Below, in pieces: positions 53,745 through 63,341 of a stretch of DNA of 64,000 nucleotides. The notes under the pieces were generated by a model, which saw only the letters and a program-made list of their open reading frames with translations, did not search any database and was not told the origin of the DNA. The stretch is from the NCBI GenBank assembly GCA_038323375.1, contig JBBQGV010000010.1, positions 1-64,000 of the forward strand. Reading direction: 5' to 3'. A program made the translations under genes and the position numbers. Each line of letters starts with the position of its first letter. The stretch's first letter is position 1. This DNA is from JABWAJ01 sp038323375. Lineage in GTDB: Bacteria > Bacteroidota > Bacteroidia > Chitinophagales > Saprospiraceae.

Positions 53745-53911
53745 GGTCGCTGAAATAATAACTGTCCACTTTTCCAGGAGGCCTTTTGCTCCTACCCTGC
53801 GTTGGGGAACCACCTCCCTTAGCTATGGCTAAGGTCGGGAACCCCCGCCTTGGTTAGAATCAAAATACCTTGCCCGGAGAAAGCGACCCTTATTAATTCA
53901 GCGACCCTTAA
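53741..53911. repeat. MITE-like element after sbcC
   Basis: Left end ttagggtcgctgaaataata (from 53741); right end, as reverse complement of 53890-53911, ttaagggtcgctgaattaat: 12 perfect bases plus near matches. About 170 bp, non-coding. It contains a hairpin ccttagc-tatg-gctaagg (53817-53834) and an extra copy of gcgaccctta just inside the right end (53883-53892). Confidence 0.75.
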
Positions 53912-54226
53912 TGGAATTTCAATTTTGTTCATTTTTTTGTTTTGAGTTAATGTTTTTTTAATCCGTGCCGTCTTTTATGCTGACCGCTAACACGTTAATA
54001 TATGCACTTCCCGAGCGCCTGAACAAAGATAAGAAAACTTTTGAATGCGCCTTTTTGTTCAATATTCAGGATATTATCCCCACTGATTTCGGTCACATAC
54101 CGCTTGTTCGGCATTTCACCCACCCCACAATCTTCTCTCCTCCACATCCAACCTTTTTGTATCTTAGCCCCTTGTACCTCAACCCCGGGCCTATTCTACG
54201 GATTCAACACCAACTTCCCTCAACGT
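53912..54226. other. non-coding leader region of the efflux operon
   Basis: AT-rich, no credible gene. TATCTTAG near 54161-54168 is close to the -7 box and lies about 60 bp before the adaptor start; the promoter of the RND operon is probably here. Confidence 0.4.
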
Positions 54227-55318
54227 ATGAGCAAACGGACTATTCGGATTCTGGCGCTGGTTTTGGCAGCGGTCATCTTTGGCGGCGCATTCTGGCTTTT
54301 CCAAACTGGTTTTTTTTCAGCCGAAACTGCGGCACCGCCGGGTAAAGAAACCGGTGGCTCGGGCATGCCCAAACAAGAAAATATTCCCATCAAAGCCATG
54401 CTCATCAAATCCGGTGAGCTGACGGATTACATCTCGGTGAACGGCTCTACGGTGGCCAATGAGAAGGTATTCGTTAGCAGTGAGGTGGCCGGAAAGATAA
54501 CCGACATCAAGTTTTCAGAAGGCATGCTGGTGAAAAAAGGCGCGGTATTAGTGCAATTAGACAACCAGGAATTGCAGGCACAAATGCGCGAATTGCAGGT
54601 GCGCAAAGACCTGACCCAAAAAATTGCAGAGCGCCTTCAGGGCCTCTATGCAAAAGAAGGCGTGAGCCTTCAGGAGTACGAAATCGCCCGCGCAGAAGCC
54701 GATCAGGTGAAAGCGCAAATATCGCTACTGGGCGTTCAAATCGAAAAACGCACCATCCGGGCGCCTTTTGAAGGTTTGCTGGGCTTGCGCCAGGTAAGCG
54801 ATGGCGCTTACCTTTCACCCGGTTCGCCGATCGTGGAATTGGTGAGCATCAACCCAATTAACATTGAGTTTTCCATCCCCGAAAAATACAGCCGCCAGGT
54901 GGCGCGCGGCACCCGCATCAACTTCCGGCTCGACGGCTCCGACGAAAAGTTTTCCGCTACCGTGGTTGCCAAAGAACCAAACATTGACGCCAATACGCGT
55001 ACCTTAAAACTAAAAGCATCGGCACCGAATCCCCAGGGGCGGATTTTGCCGGGAGCTTTTACGAATATTTCGGTTAATCTTTCCAAATCCGACAAAGCCA
55101 TCATGATCCCCACGCAGGCGATTATCCCGGAGTTGAACGGCAAAAAAGTATATGTGTATAAATCCGGAAAAGCCGAAGCGGTGAATATTGAAACGGGGGT
55201 TCGTCAGGATACCTATATTCAAGTGACGAGCGGCCTGAGCCCCGGCGATACGTTAATTACCACCGGTATTTTGCAAGTCAAACCCGGATCAGATGTGACG
55301 ATCACTGAGTTTGAGTAA
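54227..55318 (+). CDS. RND efflux periplasmic adaptor (membrane fusion protein)
   Basis: 363 residues. N-terminal membrane anchor (RTIRILALVLAAVIFGGAFW), then lipoyl half (GSTVANEKVFVSSEVAGKI), a short alpha-hairpin (ELQVRKDLTQKIAERLQGLY; SLQEYEIARAEADQVKAQIS), second lipoyl half (IRAPFEGLLGLRQVSDGAYL), beta-barrel (PINIEFSIPEKYSRQVARGT) and membrane-proximal domain (GLSPGDTLITTGI). Links the inner-membrane pump to an outer-membrane channel; no TolC gene is present here. The start at 54227 gives a normal anchor; the frame to 54041 is unlikely. The pump gene follows 17 bp later. Confidence 0.92.
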   Translation: MSKRTIRILALVLAAVIFGGAFWLFQTGFFSAETAAPPGKETGGSGMPKQENIPIKAMLIKSGELTDYISVNGSTVANEKVFVSSEVAGKITDIKFSEGMLVKKGAVLVQLDNQELQAQMRELQVRKDLTQKIAERLQGLYAKEGVSLQEYEIARAEADQVKAQISLLGVQIEKRTIRAPFEGLLGLRQVSDGAYLSPGSPIVELVSINPINIEFSIPEKYSRQVARGTRINFRLDGSDEKFSATVVAKEPNIDANTRTLKLKASAPNPQGRILPGAFTNISVNLSKSDKAIMIPTQAIIPELNGKKVYVYKSGKAEAVNIETGVRQDTYIQVTSGLSPGDTLITTGILQVKPGSDVTITEFE

Positions 55319-55335
55319 ATAAAAATCACCTAATT

Positions 55336-58300
55336 ATGTCAAGTCTATCCTCCACCAGCATCCAGCGACCAGTCTTGGCCAGTGTCTTTTCCATTGTCAT
55401 CCTACTTTTTGGATTCATTGGTATGCAATCGCTTGGCGTCCGGGAGTATCCCAGTGTGGAAAACCCGATTGTGACTGTTTCTACCAACTACACCGGCGCT
55501 AATGCCCAAATTGTTGAATCACAGATCACGGAGCCGCTGGAGGAATCCATCAATGGCATTGCGGGTATTCGTTCGGTGACCTCCACCAGCCGGGAAGGCC
55601 GCAGTACGATCACGGTAGAATTCAACCTTGAGATAGAGCTGGAAGACGCCGCCAACGATGTGCGCGAAAAAGTATCCCAGGCGCAGGGGCAATTGCCCAA
55701 AGACGTGGATCCGCCGATCGTCACCAAAGCCAATGCAGATTCGCAACCCATTGTTTTTTTGAACATCAGCAGCAAAAATCGCAACCTGCTGGAGTTGACT
55801 GAAATCGCTGAAAACTTATTTAAGGAACGCTTTCAAACCATCAACGGAGTGAGCGAAGTGCGGATATGGGGACAGCGGAAGTACGCCATGCGTATGTGGA
55901 TTGACCCGGATAAAATGTCGGCTTACGGCTTGGTGCCACTCGATGTGCGCACCGCACTGGAACGCGAAAATGTGGAACTCCCTTCCGGCAGTGTGGAAGG
56001 CACGAATACAGAGTTGACCGTGCGTACGATGGGGCAAATCTCCACAGCGGAAGAATTCAACAATTTGATTGTCAAGGAAGAATCCGGAAAAATCGTACGT
56101 TTCAGCGACATCGGTTTTGCCGAACTGGGGCCTGAAAACCTGCGCACCGTGCTCAAGCGCGACAACGTGCCGATGGTGGGCAACGCCATCATTCCCCAAC
56201 CCGGCTCCAATTACGTGGACATTGCCGACGAGGTGTACCGCCGTTTGGAACAAATCAAAAAAAACCTGCCGGAAGACATCGAAGTGTTGGTTGGCTTCGA
56301 CGTCACCACCTTTATCCGGGCTTCCATCTTTGAAGTGCAGGAAACCATCTACATCGCTTTTTTCTTAGTCGTACTCATCATTTTCCTTTTTTTGCGCGAC
56401 TGGCGTTCCACGATCATTCCGGTATTGGCCATCCCCATCTCTTTGATCGGGGCGTTCTTCATCATGTATTTAGCCGGTTTTTCCATCAACGTGCTCACCT
56501 TGCTGGGTGTCGTACTGGCCATTGGTTTGGTAGTGGACGACGCCATTGTAGTGCTTGAAAATATTTATGCAAAAATAGAAGAAGGGGTGCCGCCTTTGCA
56601 GGCAGCGCTGAAAGGTTCGCGGGAAATTTTCTTTGCAGTGGTGGCCACCACGGTCGTACTGGCTGCGGTTTTCCTGCCGGTAATTTTCCTTCAGGGGCTT
56701 ACCGGGCGCTTGTTTCGGGAATTCGGCATCGTCATCGCCGGTGCCGTGCTCATCTCCGCTTTTGTGGCCCTCACGCTCACCCCCATGCTGGCCTCGCGGT
56801 TGCTGAGAAAGCACGAACACCATTCCTGGTTTTACCGCGTAACCGAGCCATTTTTCGTTGCGCTGATTGAGGGATATCGCCGCTCGTTGAACGGTTTCCT
56901 GCGCTGGCGCTGGATGGCGTTCGTCATTATGGCCGTTTCCGGCTGGATCATCTTTTCATTAGGGGGAAGCCTGCCCAACGAACTATCTCCGATGGAAGAC
57001 CGGGGCCGGTTGCGCGGAGCAGCTACTGCGGCGGAAGGCTCTACCTTTGAATACATGGAAACGTATATGAACGAACTGTCGGACGTGACGATGAAAACCA
57101 TCCCTGAGCGCGACGGCATCATTACGGTCACTTCACCCGGCTTTGGGGGCGGTTCTACGGTCAATACCGGCATTATTACCATAATTTTGAAAGATCGGGC
57201 GGAACGGGATCGCGGACAGGCTGACATTCTGGAAGAACTGATGCCCAAAGTAAAATCGCTGACCGGCGCGCGCACCTTCATTACGCAGGAGCCTTCGTTT
57301 GGCGACCGGCGCGGCGGGCTACCGGTGCAATTCGTGCTTCAGGCACCCAATTTTGAAAAACTGAAAGCAGTTTTACCCAAGTTTGTGGAAGAAGCCCAAA
57401 AAGAACCGACGTTCAACATCGTGGATGTTGATTTGAAATTTAACAAACCGGAATTGCGCATCGAAATTGACCGCCAGAAAGCGAAAGACCTTGGCGTATC
57501 TGTGCTCGATGTGGCGCAGGTGCTGCAATTGGGTCTGAGCGGCCAGCGGTTTGGCTATTTCCTGATGAATGGCAAGCAGTACCAGGTCATCGGGCAAATT
57601 GAACGCGAAAAACGCAACGAACCGGTGAATGTGAGTTCGCTTTATGTGCGCAATACCCGGGGGGATTTGATCCAGTTGGACAACATTGTTAAATTGGAAG
57701 AACAAACGACTCCGCCGTCCATTTATCGCTACAACCGCTTTGTTTCGGCGACGGTTTCTGCGGGCTTAGCCAAAGGTAAAACCATCGGGGACGGCATCGA
57801 AGTGATGGAAGGCATTGCCGAGCGCGTGTTAGACGATTCGTTCCAGACTGCGCTTTCCGGAGCTTCCAAAGATTTTCAGGAAAGCTCCTCCAGCCTGTTG
57901 TTCGCTTTTACTTTGGCTTTGATCCTTATTTATTTGGTTTTGGCGGCCCAGTTTGAAAGTTTCCGAGATCCGTTCATCATCATGTTTACGGTGCCTTTGG
58001 CCTTGGCCGGGGCAGTAGGCACCCTGTACCTCACCGATCAGACCCTGAATATTTTTAGTCAGATCGGCATCATCATGCTCATCGGGCTCGTGGCTAAAAA
58101 CGGGATTTTGATTGTGGAATTTGCTAACCAGCGGAAGGAGCAGGGCTTCGACCGCCTTGAAGCCATCAAGGATGCTTCGGTGTCGCGCTTCCGGCCCATC
58201 CTCATGACCAGTTTATCAACCATTTTGGGCGTATTGCCCATTGCCCTGGCTTTGGGTGCGGGTTCTGAAAGCCGCGTTTCGATGGGGATTGCGGTGGTTG

Positions 58301-58440
58301 GCGGTATGGTGTTTTCCACTTTATTGACGCTGTATGTGATTCCGGCAATTTATTCCTACCTGTCTTCCAAAAAAGCCAACTTTTTGGTTGATTTGACAGA
58401 AGAAGAAGAGGTTTCCGAAAAGAAGGTGGTTCTGCAATAG
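55336..58440 (+). CDS. RND efflux transporter, HAE1 (AcrB/MexB-like) family
   Basis: 1,034 residues with twelve predicted membrane helices and two large periplasmic loops. Features: N-terminal RPVLASVFSIVILLFGFIGM, first loop GIRSVTSTSREGRSTITVEF, proton-relay region in TM4 (GVVLAIGLVVDDAIVVLENI, with two Asp), TM10-11 region (IGLVAKNGILIVEFANQRKE). Proton-driven export of drugs, bile-like compounds or lipids; substrate not predictable. Operon with the adaptor. Confidence 0.95.
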   Translation: MSSLSSTSIQRPVLASVFSIVILLFGFIGMQSLGVREYPSVENPIVTVSTNYTGANAQIVESQITEPLEESINGIAGIRSVTSTSREGRSTITVEFNLEIELEDAANDVREKVSQAQGQLPKDVDPPIVTKANADSQPIVFLNISSKNRNLLELTEIAENLFKERFQTINGVSEVRIWGQRKYAMRMWIDPDKMSAYGLVPLDVRTALERENVELPSGSVEGTNTELTVRTMGQISTAEEFNNLIVKEESGKIVRFSDIGFAELGPENLRTVLKRDNVPMVGNAIIPQPGSNYVDIADEVYRRLEQIKKNLPEDIEVLVGFDVTTFIRASIFEVQETIYIAFFLVVLIIFLFLRDWRSTIIPVLAIPISLIGAFFIMYLAGFSINVLTLLGVVLAIGLVVDDAIVVLENIYAKIEEGVPPLQAALKGSREIFFAVVATTVVLAAVFLPVIFLQGLTGRLFREFGIVIAGAVLISAFVALTLTPMLASRLLRKHEHHSWFYRVTEPFFVALIEGYRRSLNGFLRWRWMAFVIMAVSGWIIFSLGGSLPNELSPMEDRGRLRGAATAAEGSTFEYMETYMNELSDVTMKTIPERDGIITVTSPGFGGGSTVNTGIITIILKDRAERDRGQADILEELMPKVKSLTGARTFITQEPSFGDRRGGLPVQFVLQAPNFEKLKAVLPKFVEEAQKEPTFNIVDVDLKFNKPELRIEIDRQKAKDLGVSVLDVAQVLQLGLSGQRFGYFLMNGKQYQVIGQIEREKRNEPVNVSSLYVRNTRGDLIQLDNIVKLEEQTTPPSIYRYNRFVSATVSAGLAKGKTIGDGIEVMEGIAERVLDDSFQTALSGASKDFQESSSSLLFAFTLALILIYLVLAAQFESFRDPFIIMFTVPLALAGAVGTLYLTDQTLNIFSQIGIIMLIGLVAKNGILIVEFANQRKEQGFDRLEAIKDASVSRFRPILMTSLSTILGVLPIALALGAGSESRVSMGIAVVGGMVFSTLLTLYVIPAIYSYLSSKKANFLVDLTEEEEVSEKKVVLQ

Positions 58441-58442
58441 AG

Positions 58443-58533
58443 GAGTTGGCAGGATTTTAGTTGGCAGTTGGCAGGAGCACGCGGAAAGCGGGATCCTGAA
58501 CAGTTGGCAGGATTTCAGTTGGCAGGAGCGAGT
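58443..58533. repeat. agttggcagg direct repeats
   Basis: agttggcaggatttt/cagttggcag occurs at 58444-58468 and again at 58502-58526, with a spacer carrying gcacgcggaaagcggg. A small hairpin gttgatt-aaa-aatcaac (58532-58548) overlaps the stop of the convergent peptidase gene and may terminate transcription. The words resemble the tract before tilS. Confidence 0.6.
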
Positions 58534-58536
58534 TGA

Positions 58537-59433
58537 TTAAAAATCAACGTATTCCCCCGGATCTACCGGTTTTCCTTTGTGCCACAGCTCAAAATGCAGG
58601 TGCGGGCCATTGGTTAGTTCGCCCGTGTTTCCGATGATGGCCACCCCTTCGCCGGCGCGCACAAAGTTGCCTGCTTTTTTCAACAGAGTCGCATTGTGTT
58701 TATAAAAAGTGATGACGTTGTTGGTGTGCTGAATGCCAATGGTGTTGCCCGTTTCCAGTGTCCAGTCGGAGAAAAAAACATAGCCGTCCATCGCCGCTTT
58801 AATCGCGGTATTTTTTGGTGCCAGGATGTCAATGCCGTAATGCCCTTTGTCGGGCATAAAAGCCGCGGCGACTTCGCCATTCAACGGGGAAGTAAAGTAC
58901 ATCTGCTCCAGCGGCACTTCCCGAATCGGGAAATTGGAAATGCGGCCACTGCGCGCCACGGTACCCACCTGTTCCATTTCTGCTTCCTGCCGCAGTTCTT
59001 CTTCGGCCTCCGACACCGGCACGGACGCAGCGGCAAGGCTGTCGTAGTAGGAAACGTCTACCGGGGGCACTTCCTCTTCGGTTTGTACATCTCCAACCAG
59101 CATTTTTCTAAAATTCTCAGAATAACTGCGGTAAGCGTCGAGTTCTTTTTCCATCTCCTCCAATTCGCTGTAAAGGTCCAGGATCGCCGTATCTTCGGGC
59201 ACACTGCCATAGCCCGGCACATATTTACGCAAGGGCGTAAAAGCGATGAGGGAAACCACGGCGAAGGTTACGACCACCAAAACACTCGTGACAAAAATGT
59301 AAGCATTGAGCAAAGTGAGGCGGTAAGCGCGCACTTCATCAAAGGTGTCATCGGTCATAATGACGAAGCGATAACTGTGCTTCAGCCGCTCTTTTAATAT
59401 TTCCCAACGTGATTTCGACTGTTCACCGTCCAT
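58537..59433 (-). CDS. M23-family metallopeptidase (LytM domain)
   Basis: 298 residues. Cytoplasmic N-terminus of about 45 residues, one transmembrane helix (about 47-70, YIFVTSVLVVVTFAVVSLIA), a periplasmic coiled segment (DLYSELEEMEKELDAYRSYS), then a LytM domain with zinc ligands HYGID (His198, Asp202) and HLHFE (His278, His280). All catalytic residues are present, so it probably cleaves peptidoglycan peptides. Architecture as in Bacteroidota envelope M23 proteins. Divergent from sprE. Confidence 0.92.
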   Translation of the reverse strand: MDGEQSKSRWEILKERLKHSYRFVIMTDDTFDEVRAYRLTLLNAYIFVTSVLVVVTFAVVSLIAFTPLRKYVPGYGSVPEDTAILDLYSELEEMEKELDAYRSYSENFRKMLVGDVQTEEEVPPVDVSYYDSLAAASVPVSEAEEELRQEAEMEQVGTVARSGRISNFPIREVPLEQMYFTSPLNGEVAAAFMPDKGHYGIDILAPKNTAIKAAMDGYVFFSDWTLETGNTIGIQHTNNVITFYKHNATLLKKAGNFVRAGEGVAIIGNTGELTNGPHLHFELWHKGKPVDPGEYVDF

Positions 59434-59608
59434 TTTCTCGTTAATTAGCTTGTTTTATATACTATTCGACCCCGCTCTTCGGTTTGAAGTCTTGCGATAT
59501 TGCCATAATTTTGTGCGCCGAAAGCAAAGATCGCGTGCAAAATTAAGTCTCCCCAATGGATTTGCTCAGATCTTGCTCATTTTTAACGAATTTTAAATTC
59601 TTATAGTT

Positions 59609-62572
59609 TTGAAACAGGCATATAAAGCAGGTTTGGTTTTGCTGTCCGTTATGCTCATAACGGCCTGCACCACACAGAAGCGCAAAGGCGAACTTTCCGG
59701 CCTCGGAAAATTGTACCACAATACGACTGCCCATTACAACGGTTATTTCAATGCAAATGAGTTGGTGAATGGTAGCATGATCAGTCTGGCTGATCAACAC
59801 CAGGATAACTACAACCAGTTGCTGGAAGTGTACCCTTACATTGCGGCAAGCAACCCGCAAGCGGCGGCGGCCGACTTGGATCAGGCTGTGGAGAAAGTAG
59901 CCACCGTGGTCAGCCTGCACCGCTACAGCCAATGGACTGACGATTGCTATTTGCTGGTTGGAAAAGCGCAGTTCCTGAAAAAGGACTACGAATCGGCAGA
60001 ATCTACCCTGCGCTACCTCCTGGATGAATACAGCCCGGATAAGCTGAAGAAAAAAAGTAAAAAAGTAAAAAAAGGCAGTTCCAGTTCTGCTTCCGCCTCA
60101 AAAAGCGGCAGCAAGGCTAAAAGCAACCCTAAAGAGGCAAAAAAAGAAAAAATAAACAAGGTCAAAGAGCAGGCGAAAAAGCGCAAAGAAGCCAACCGCC
60201 AGGCGAAAAAGAATAAGAAGAAAAAGAGCAGCAGCTCAAAAGGCAAAAAAACACCGCCCAAAACCACGATAACCTCATCCGGGGAACCGAAGTCTAACAC
60301 CCCGGTGGAGCCGGTCGCGCCGGTTTCCAAAGCGCCGGAACTGATTACACTGGCAGACGATACGCCCGCCGATGGCAACCCGGACAACTATTTCCTCAAG
60401 CACCGGCCAGCCTACCAGGAAGCACAACTTTGGCTGGCTAAAACTTATGTGGAGCGCGATAATTTCGACGGTGCCCAGCGTATCCTGAGCCAGTTGGAAA
60501 ATGATCCGGAAACTTTCCAGGACGTTCGCGCGGAATTGGGCGGCGTTGGTGCCTACCTGCACATCAAGCGCAAGGCTTACGGCGTTGCAACCGGGTATCT
60601 GGGAAAAGCCATCGAATTGTCTTCCGACAAAGAAACTAAAGCGCGTTTCGCCTATATTCTTGGACAACTCTTCCAGCGACTGGGTAATGGAGAAGCGGCT
60701 TATGCGGCGTTCGAACGTTCGCTCAAGTACAGCACGGATTATGAAATGTCGTTCAGCAGCCGCCTGAATATGGCTCAGAATGCCTGGCTGAGTGGTAAAG
60801 GCAACGCTACTGACGCCCGGGCCAGCCTTGAAAAACTGCTGAAGGATCCCAAAAATGTCGATTACGTAGATCAGATCTATTACGCGCTTGCAGAAATTGA
60901 TCTGAAAGAGGGCAAGCGCGAAGACGCCATCAAAAATTTGACCCTTTCTCTGAGTAGCAGCAGGAAAAACCGCGCCCAGAAAGCGGAGTCCTACCTGAAG
61001 CTGGCTAACCTGTACTATGAAGTAGAGGATTATGTGCCAGCGAAGGCTTATTTCGACAGTACCCTCCAGGTGATGGCTTCCACGGATGAACGCTACTCCA
61101 ATGTGAGCAAACTGAGCAACAGCCTCACCGATATTGCTGCAAATATTCAAATCATTCAGTTGCAGGACAGCCTTTTGCGCTTAGCTTCGATGACCGGGGC
61201 AGAAAAACGCGACCTGGCCAATAAACTTAGAAGAGAACAGGACGAAGCCCGCCGGAACGCTGCGGCTGCTGTATTTGCTCAGCAACCGGTGCAAGGCCCC
61301 CCTGGCTCAAAACAGGCCATCACCGGATCACCGCAACCCGCCCTGCAAAAGGAAAGCACCTTTTTTGCTTACGACGACCGATCGGCCAAACGCGGGAAAC
61401 GCGATTTTGAAACCAAGTGGGGGCAGCGCAAATTAGAAGACAACTGGCGCCGCTCTAACCGCCGCATTTCTTCCGAATTTGTCGAGGAAGGCGCGCCCGT
61501 GGCAGAAACCATTTCCAATGCGCCGCTAACCGAGGAAGAAGTGGACAAACTGCTTGTAGGTATTCCCAAAACAGATGCGCAAAAAGGCGAAGCCAATTTG
61601 AAAATTCGCGAAGCCATGTTCAAACTGGGAACCCTCTACCGCGACCGGCTCCAGAATTATGAAAAAGCGGTGGCCGTACTGGAAGATCTTTGTGCCCGCT
61701 ATCCAAACAGCAACTACGAATTGGATGCCTGGTATTACCTCTACCTGTGCTACACCGACCTCAACAATGATGCTAAGGCCCGGCACTATCATGACAGGAT
61801 TCTGGATCGGTACCCGACTACGAACTATGCCCGCATCCTGAAGGATCCTTCGTTTGCTTCAAAATACCTGAACGAAGAGCTTCAACTGAATTTGCAGTAC
61901 GACGAAATTTACGGCAATTTTAGCAAAGGGCTGTTCGCGGATGTGTATAAGCGCAGTGAAAAAGCGTTAGCCGCGTTGATGGGCAAACACCCGCTGAAAC
62001 CTAAATACGCCCTGCTGATGGCCATGTGCGCCGGTAATCTGAGGGGGAAAGATGCGTATGTGGGGGAATTGCAAAAGGTGATTGCCACATACCCGGATAC
62101 CGACGAGCAACGGCGCGCTAAAGAAATTTTGCGCTTGCTGGGCGCATCCGGCGGTGCCAAACTGCCGGGTGGCGCTAATGACATTGCCTTAGTCGCTTCC
62201 AAATACAAGGAAGAAGACAAAGAACCACACTACATCCTCATTGTGTTCAAAGACGCCAATGTGAGTATGGAGAGCAACAAAACGAAAGTGTCAGACTACA
62301 ACCAGGAGTTCCACAAATTAGATAAGTTGCGCATCTCCAACATGTTCCTCGGGAAGGAGAAAAATATCCCCGTGCTCGTTATGCGCCGCTTCAACAACAA
62401 GGAGGATGCCATGAAGTATTACAACGGCGTAAAACTGAACGCCGATAAGTTTATACCGACTGCTACGGCATTTGAAGTGTTGGCTGTTGGACAGAACAAC
62501 TACCGGCAATTGCTCACGGAAGAAAACCTGGATGTCTACAAAGCGTTTTTTGAAGAGGTGTATTTGAAGTAG
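59609..62572 (+). CDS. sprE: T9SS-associated TPR lipoprotein SprE/PorW
   Basis: 987 residues. Lipoprotein signal with the lipobox ITAC (Cys20), then KLYHNTTAHYNGYFNANELV, the hallmark start of SprE/PorW. TPR helices flank a very basic, low-complexity insert (about residues 145-225, strings of Lys/Ser such as KKNKKKKSSSSKGKKTPPK). The C-terminal third (GNFSKGLFADVYKRSEKALA; YILIVFKDANVSMESNKTKV) matches the family. SprE/PorW is required for T9SS secretion and motor-linked gliding, at the outer-membrane periplasmic face. The start is TTG at 59609: without it the signal peptide is cut, and the first ATG (59651) would leave only a five-residue n-region. Confidence 0.85.
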   Translation: MKQAYKAGLVLLSVMLITACTTQKRKGELSGLGKLYHNTTAHYNGYFNANELVNGSMISLADQHQDNYNQLLEVYPYIAASNPQAAAADLDQAVEKVATVVSLHRYSQWTDDCYLLVGKAQFLKKDYESAESTLRYLLDEYSPDKLKKKSKKVKKGSSSSASASKSGSKAKSNPKEAKKEKINKVKEQAKKRKEANRQAKKNKKKKSSSSKGKKTPPKTTITSSGEPKSNTPVEPVAPVSKAPELITLADDTPADGNPDNYFLKHRPAYQEAQLWLAKTYVERDNFDGAQRILSQLENDPETFQDVRAELGGVGAYLHIKRKAYGVATGYLGKAIELSSDKETKARFAYILGQLFQRLGNGEAAYAAFERSLKYSTDYEMSFSSRLNMAQNAWLSGKGNATDARASLEKLLKDPKNVDYVDQIYYALAEIDLKEGKREDAIKNLTLSLSSSRKNRAQKAESYLKLANLYYEVEDYVPAKAYFDSTLQVMASTDERYSNVSKLSNSLTDIAANIQIIQLQDSLLRLASMTGAEKRDLANKLRREQDEARRNAAAAVFAQQPVQGPPGSKQAITGSPQPALQKESTFFAYDDRSAKRGKRDFETKWGQRKLEDNWRRSNRRISSEFVEEGAPVAETISNAPLTEEEVDKLLVGIPKTDAQKGEANLKIREAMFKLGTLYRDRLQNYEKAVAVLEDLCARYPNSNYELDAWYYLYLCYTDLNNDAKARHYHDRILDRYPTTNYARILKDPSFASKYLNEELQLNLQYDEIYGNFSKGLFADVYKRSEKALAALMGKHPLKPKYALLMAMCAGNLRGKDAYVGELQKVIATYPDTDEQRRAKEILRLLGASGGAKLPGGANDIALVASKYKEEDKEPHYILIVFKDANVSMESNKTKVSDYNQEFHKLDKLRISNMFLGKEKNIPVLVMRRFNNKEDAMKYYNGVKLNADKFIPTATAFEVLAVGQNNYRQLLTEENLDVYKAFFEEVYLK

Positions 62573-62582
62573 CGGAAAGTAT

Positions 62583-63341
62583 TCAGACTTCAATAACCGC
62601 CGAAGGGTTAAACAATTGGTATTCGTTCTTCATGATGTAGCCCAACTGGTTGGTGAGCAGGGTTGTGTCGCCAATTTTAAAGGGCGGAATATTGCTGTGA
62701 TGGTGGCCGTAAATCCAGTAAGCGGCTTGGCTGCTTTCGATAAAATCGTACAACTCCGTCGCAAAACCGCTGTTGATCCGGCTATTTCGGTATTGTTCCG
62801 GGTAGTGCATCAGCGTCGGCACGTGGTGGGTCACGATGATGCGTTGCAGGTCTGATGGTTTTGACAGGGCATCTTTAATAAACTCAAAATCAGCTTGGTG
62901 CAGGGCGTTAAAATCGGTGGCCGTAAAAGGCCGTTTACCGTTTCTGATCACCGCAAAATCGCTCATATTTTGCTGCACGATCCATTCGTATTGGGGTGGG
63001 ATATGGCTCCATAAGGTACTCAAAATCAGCTCCACGTTTTTGTAGACCACGATTTGGTTGTTCACCAAAAACACATTTTTTCTTATTTTTTTAAACAAGG
63101 GCATTTTTACGCTGGCTACATCCCAATAGTAATACTCGTGGTTGCCGGGAATCCAGTAAACCGCTTCAAAGTTTTTGGAGAGGTAGTCAAAAAAATCGTC
63201 CTGTTCCTCGATCAGCTTGAACATAGTGATGTCGCCGGCGAGCAAGAGGATTTCGCCGGTTGGTTGAATGGGCGTGTACTCCAGGAATTTTTTATTTTCC
63301 CGAAATTCAAGGTGCAGGTCGGAGCAGTATTGGATTTTCAT
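62583..63341 (-). CDS. calcineurin-like metallophosphoesterase
   Basis: 252 residues. Dimetal motifs in order: YCSDLHLEFREN, LLAGDITMF, IPGNHEYYYWD, VTHHVPTL and GHHHSNI. Cytoplasmic; the substrate (nucleotide, phosphoester) is unknown. The ATG overlaps the stop of the small gene upstream by ATGA, so they are co-translated. Convergent with sprE, 10 bp apart. Confidence 0.9.
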   Translation of the reverse strand: MKIQYCSDLHLEFRENKKFLEYTPIQPTGEILLLAGDITMFKLIEEQDDFFDYLSKNFEAVYWIPGNHEYYYWDVASVKMPLFKKIRKNVFLVNNQIVVYKNVELILSTLWSHIPPQYEWIVQQNMSDFAVIRNGKRPFTATDFNALHQADFEFIKDALSKPSDLQRIIVTHHVPTLMHYPEQYRNSRINSGFATELYDFIESSQAAYWIYGHHHSNIPPFKIGDTTLLTNQLGYIMKNEYQLFNPSAVIEV

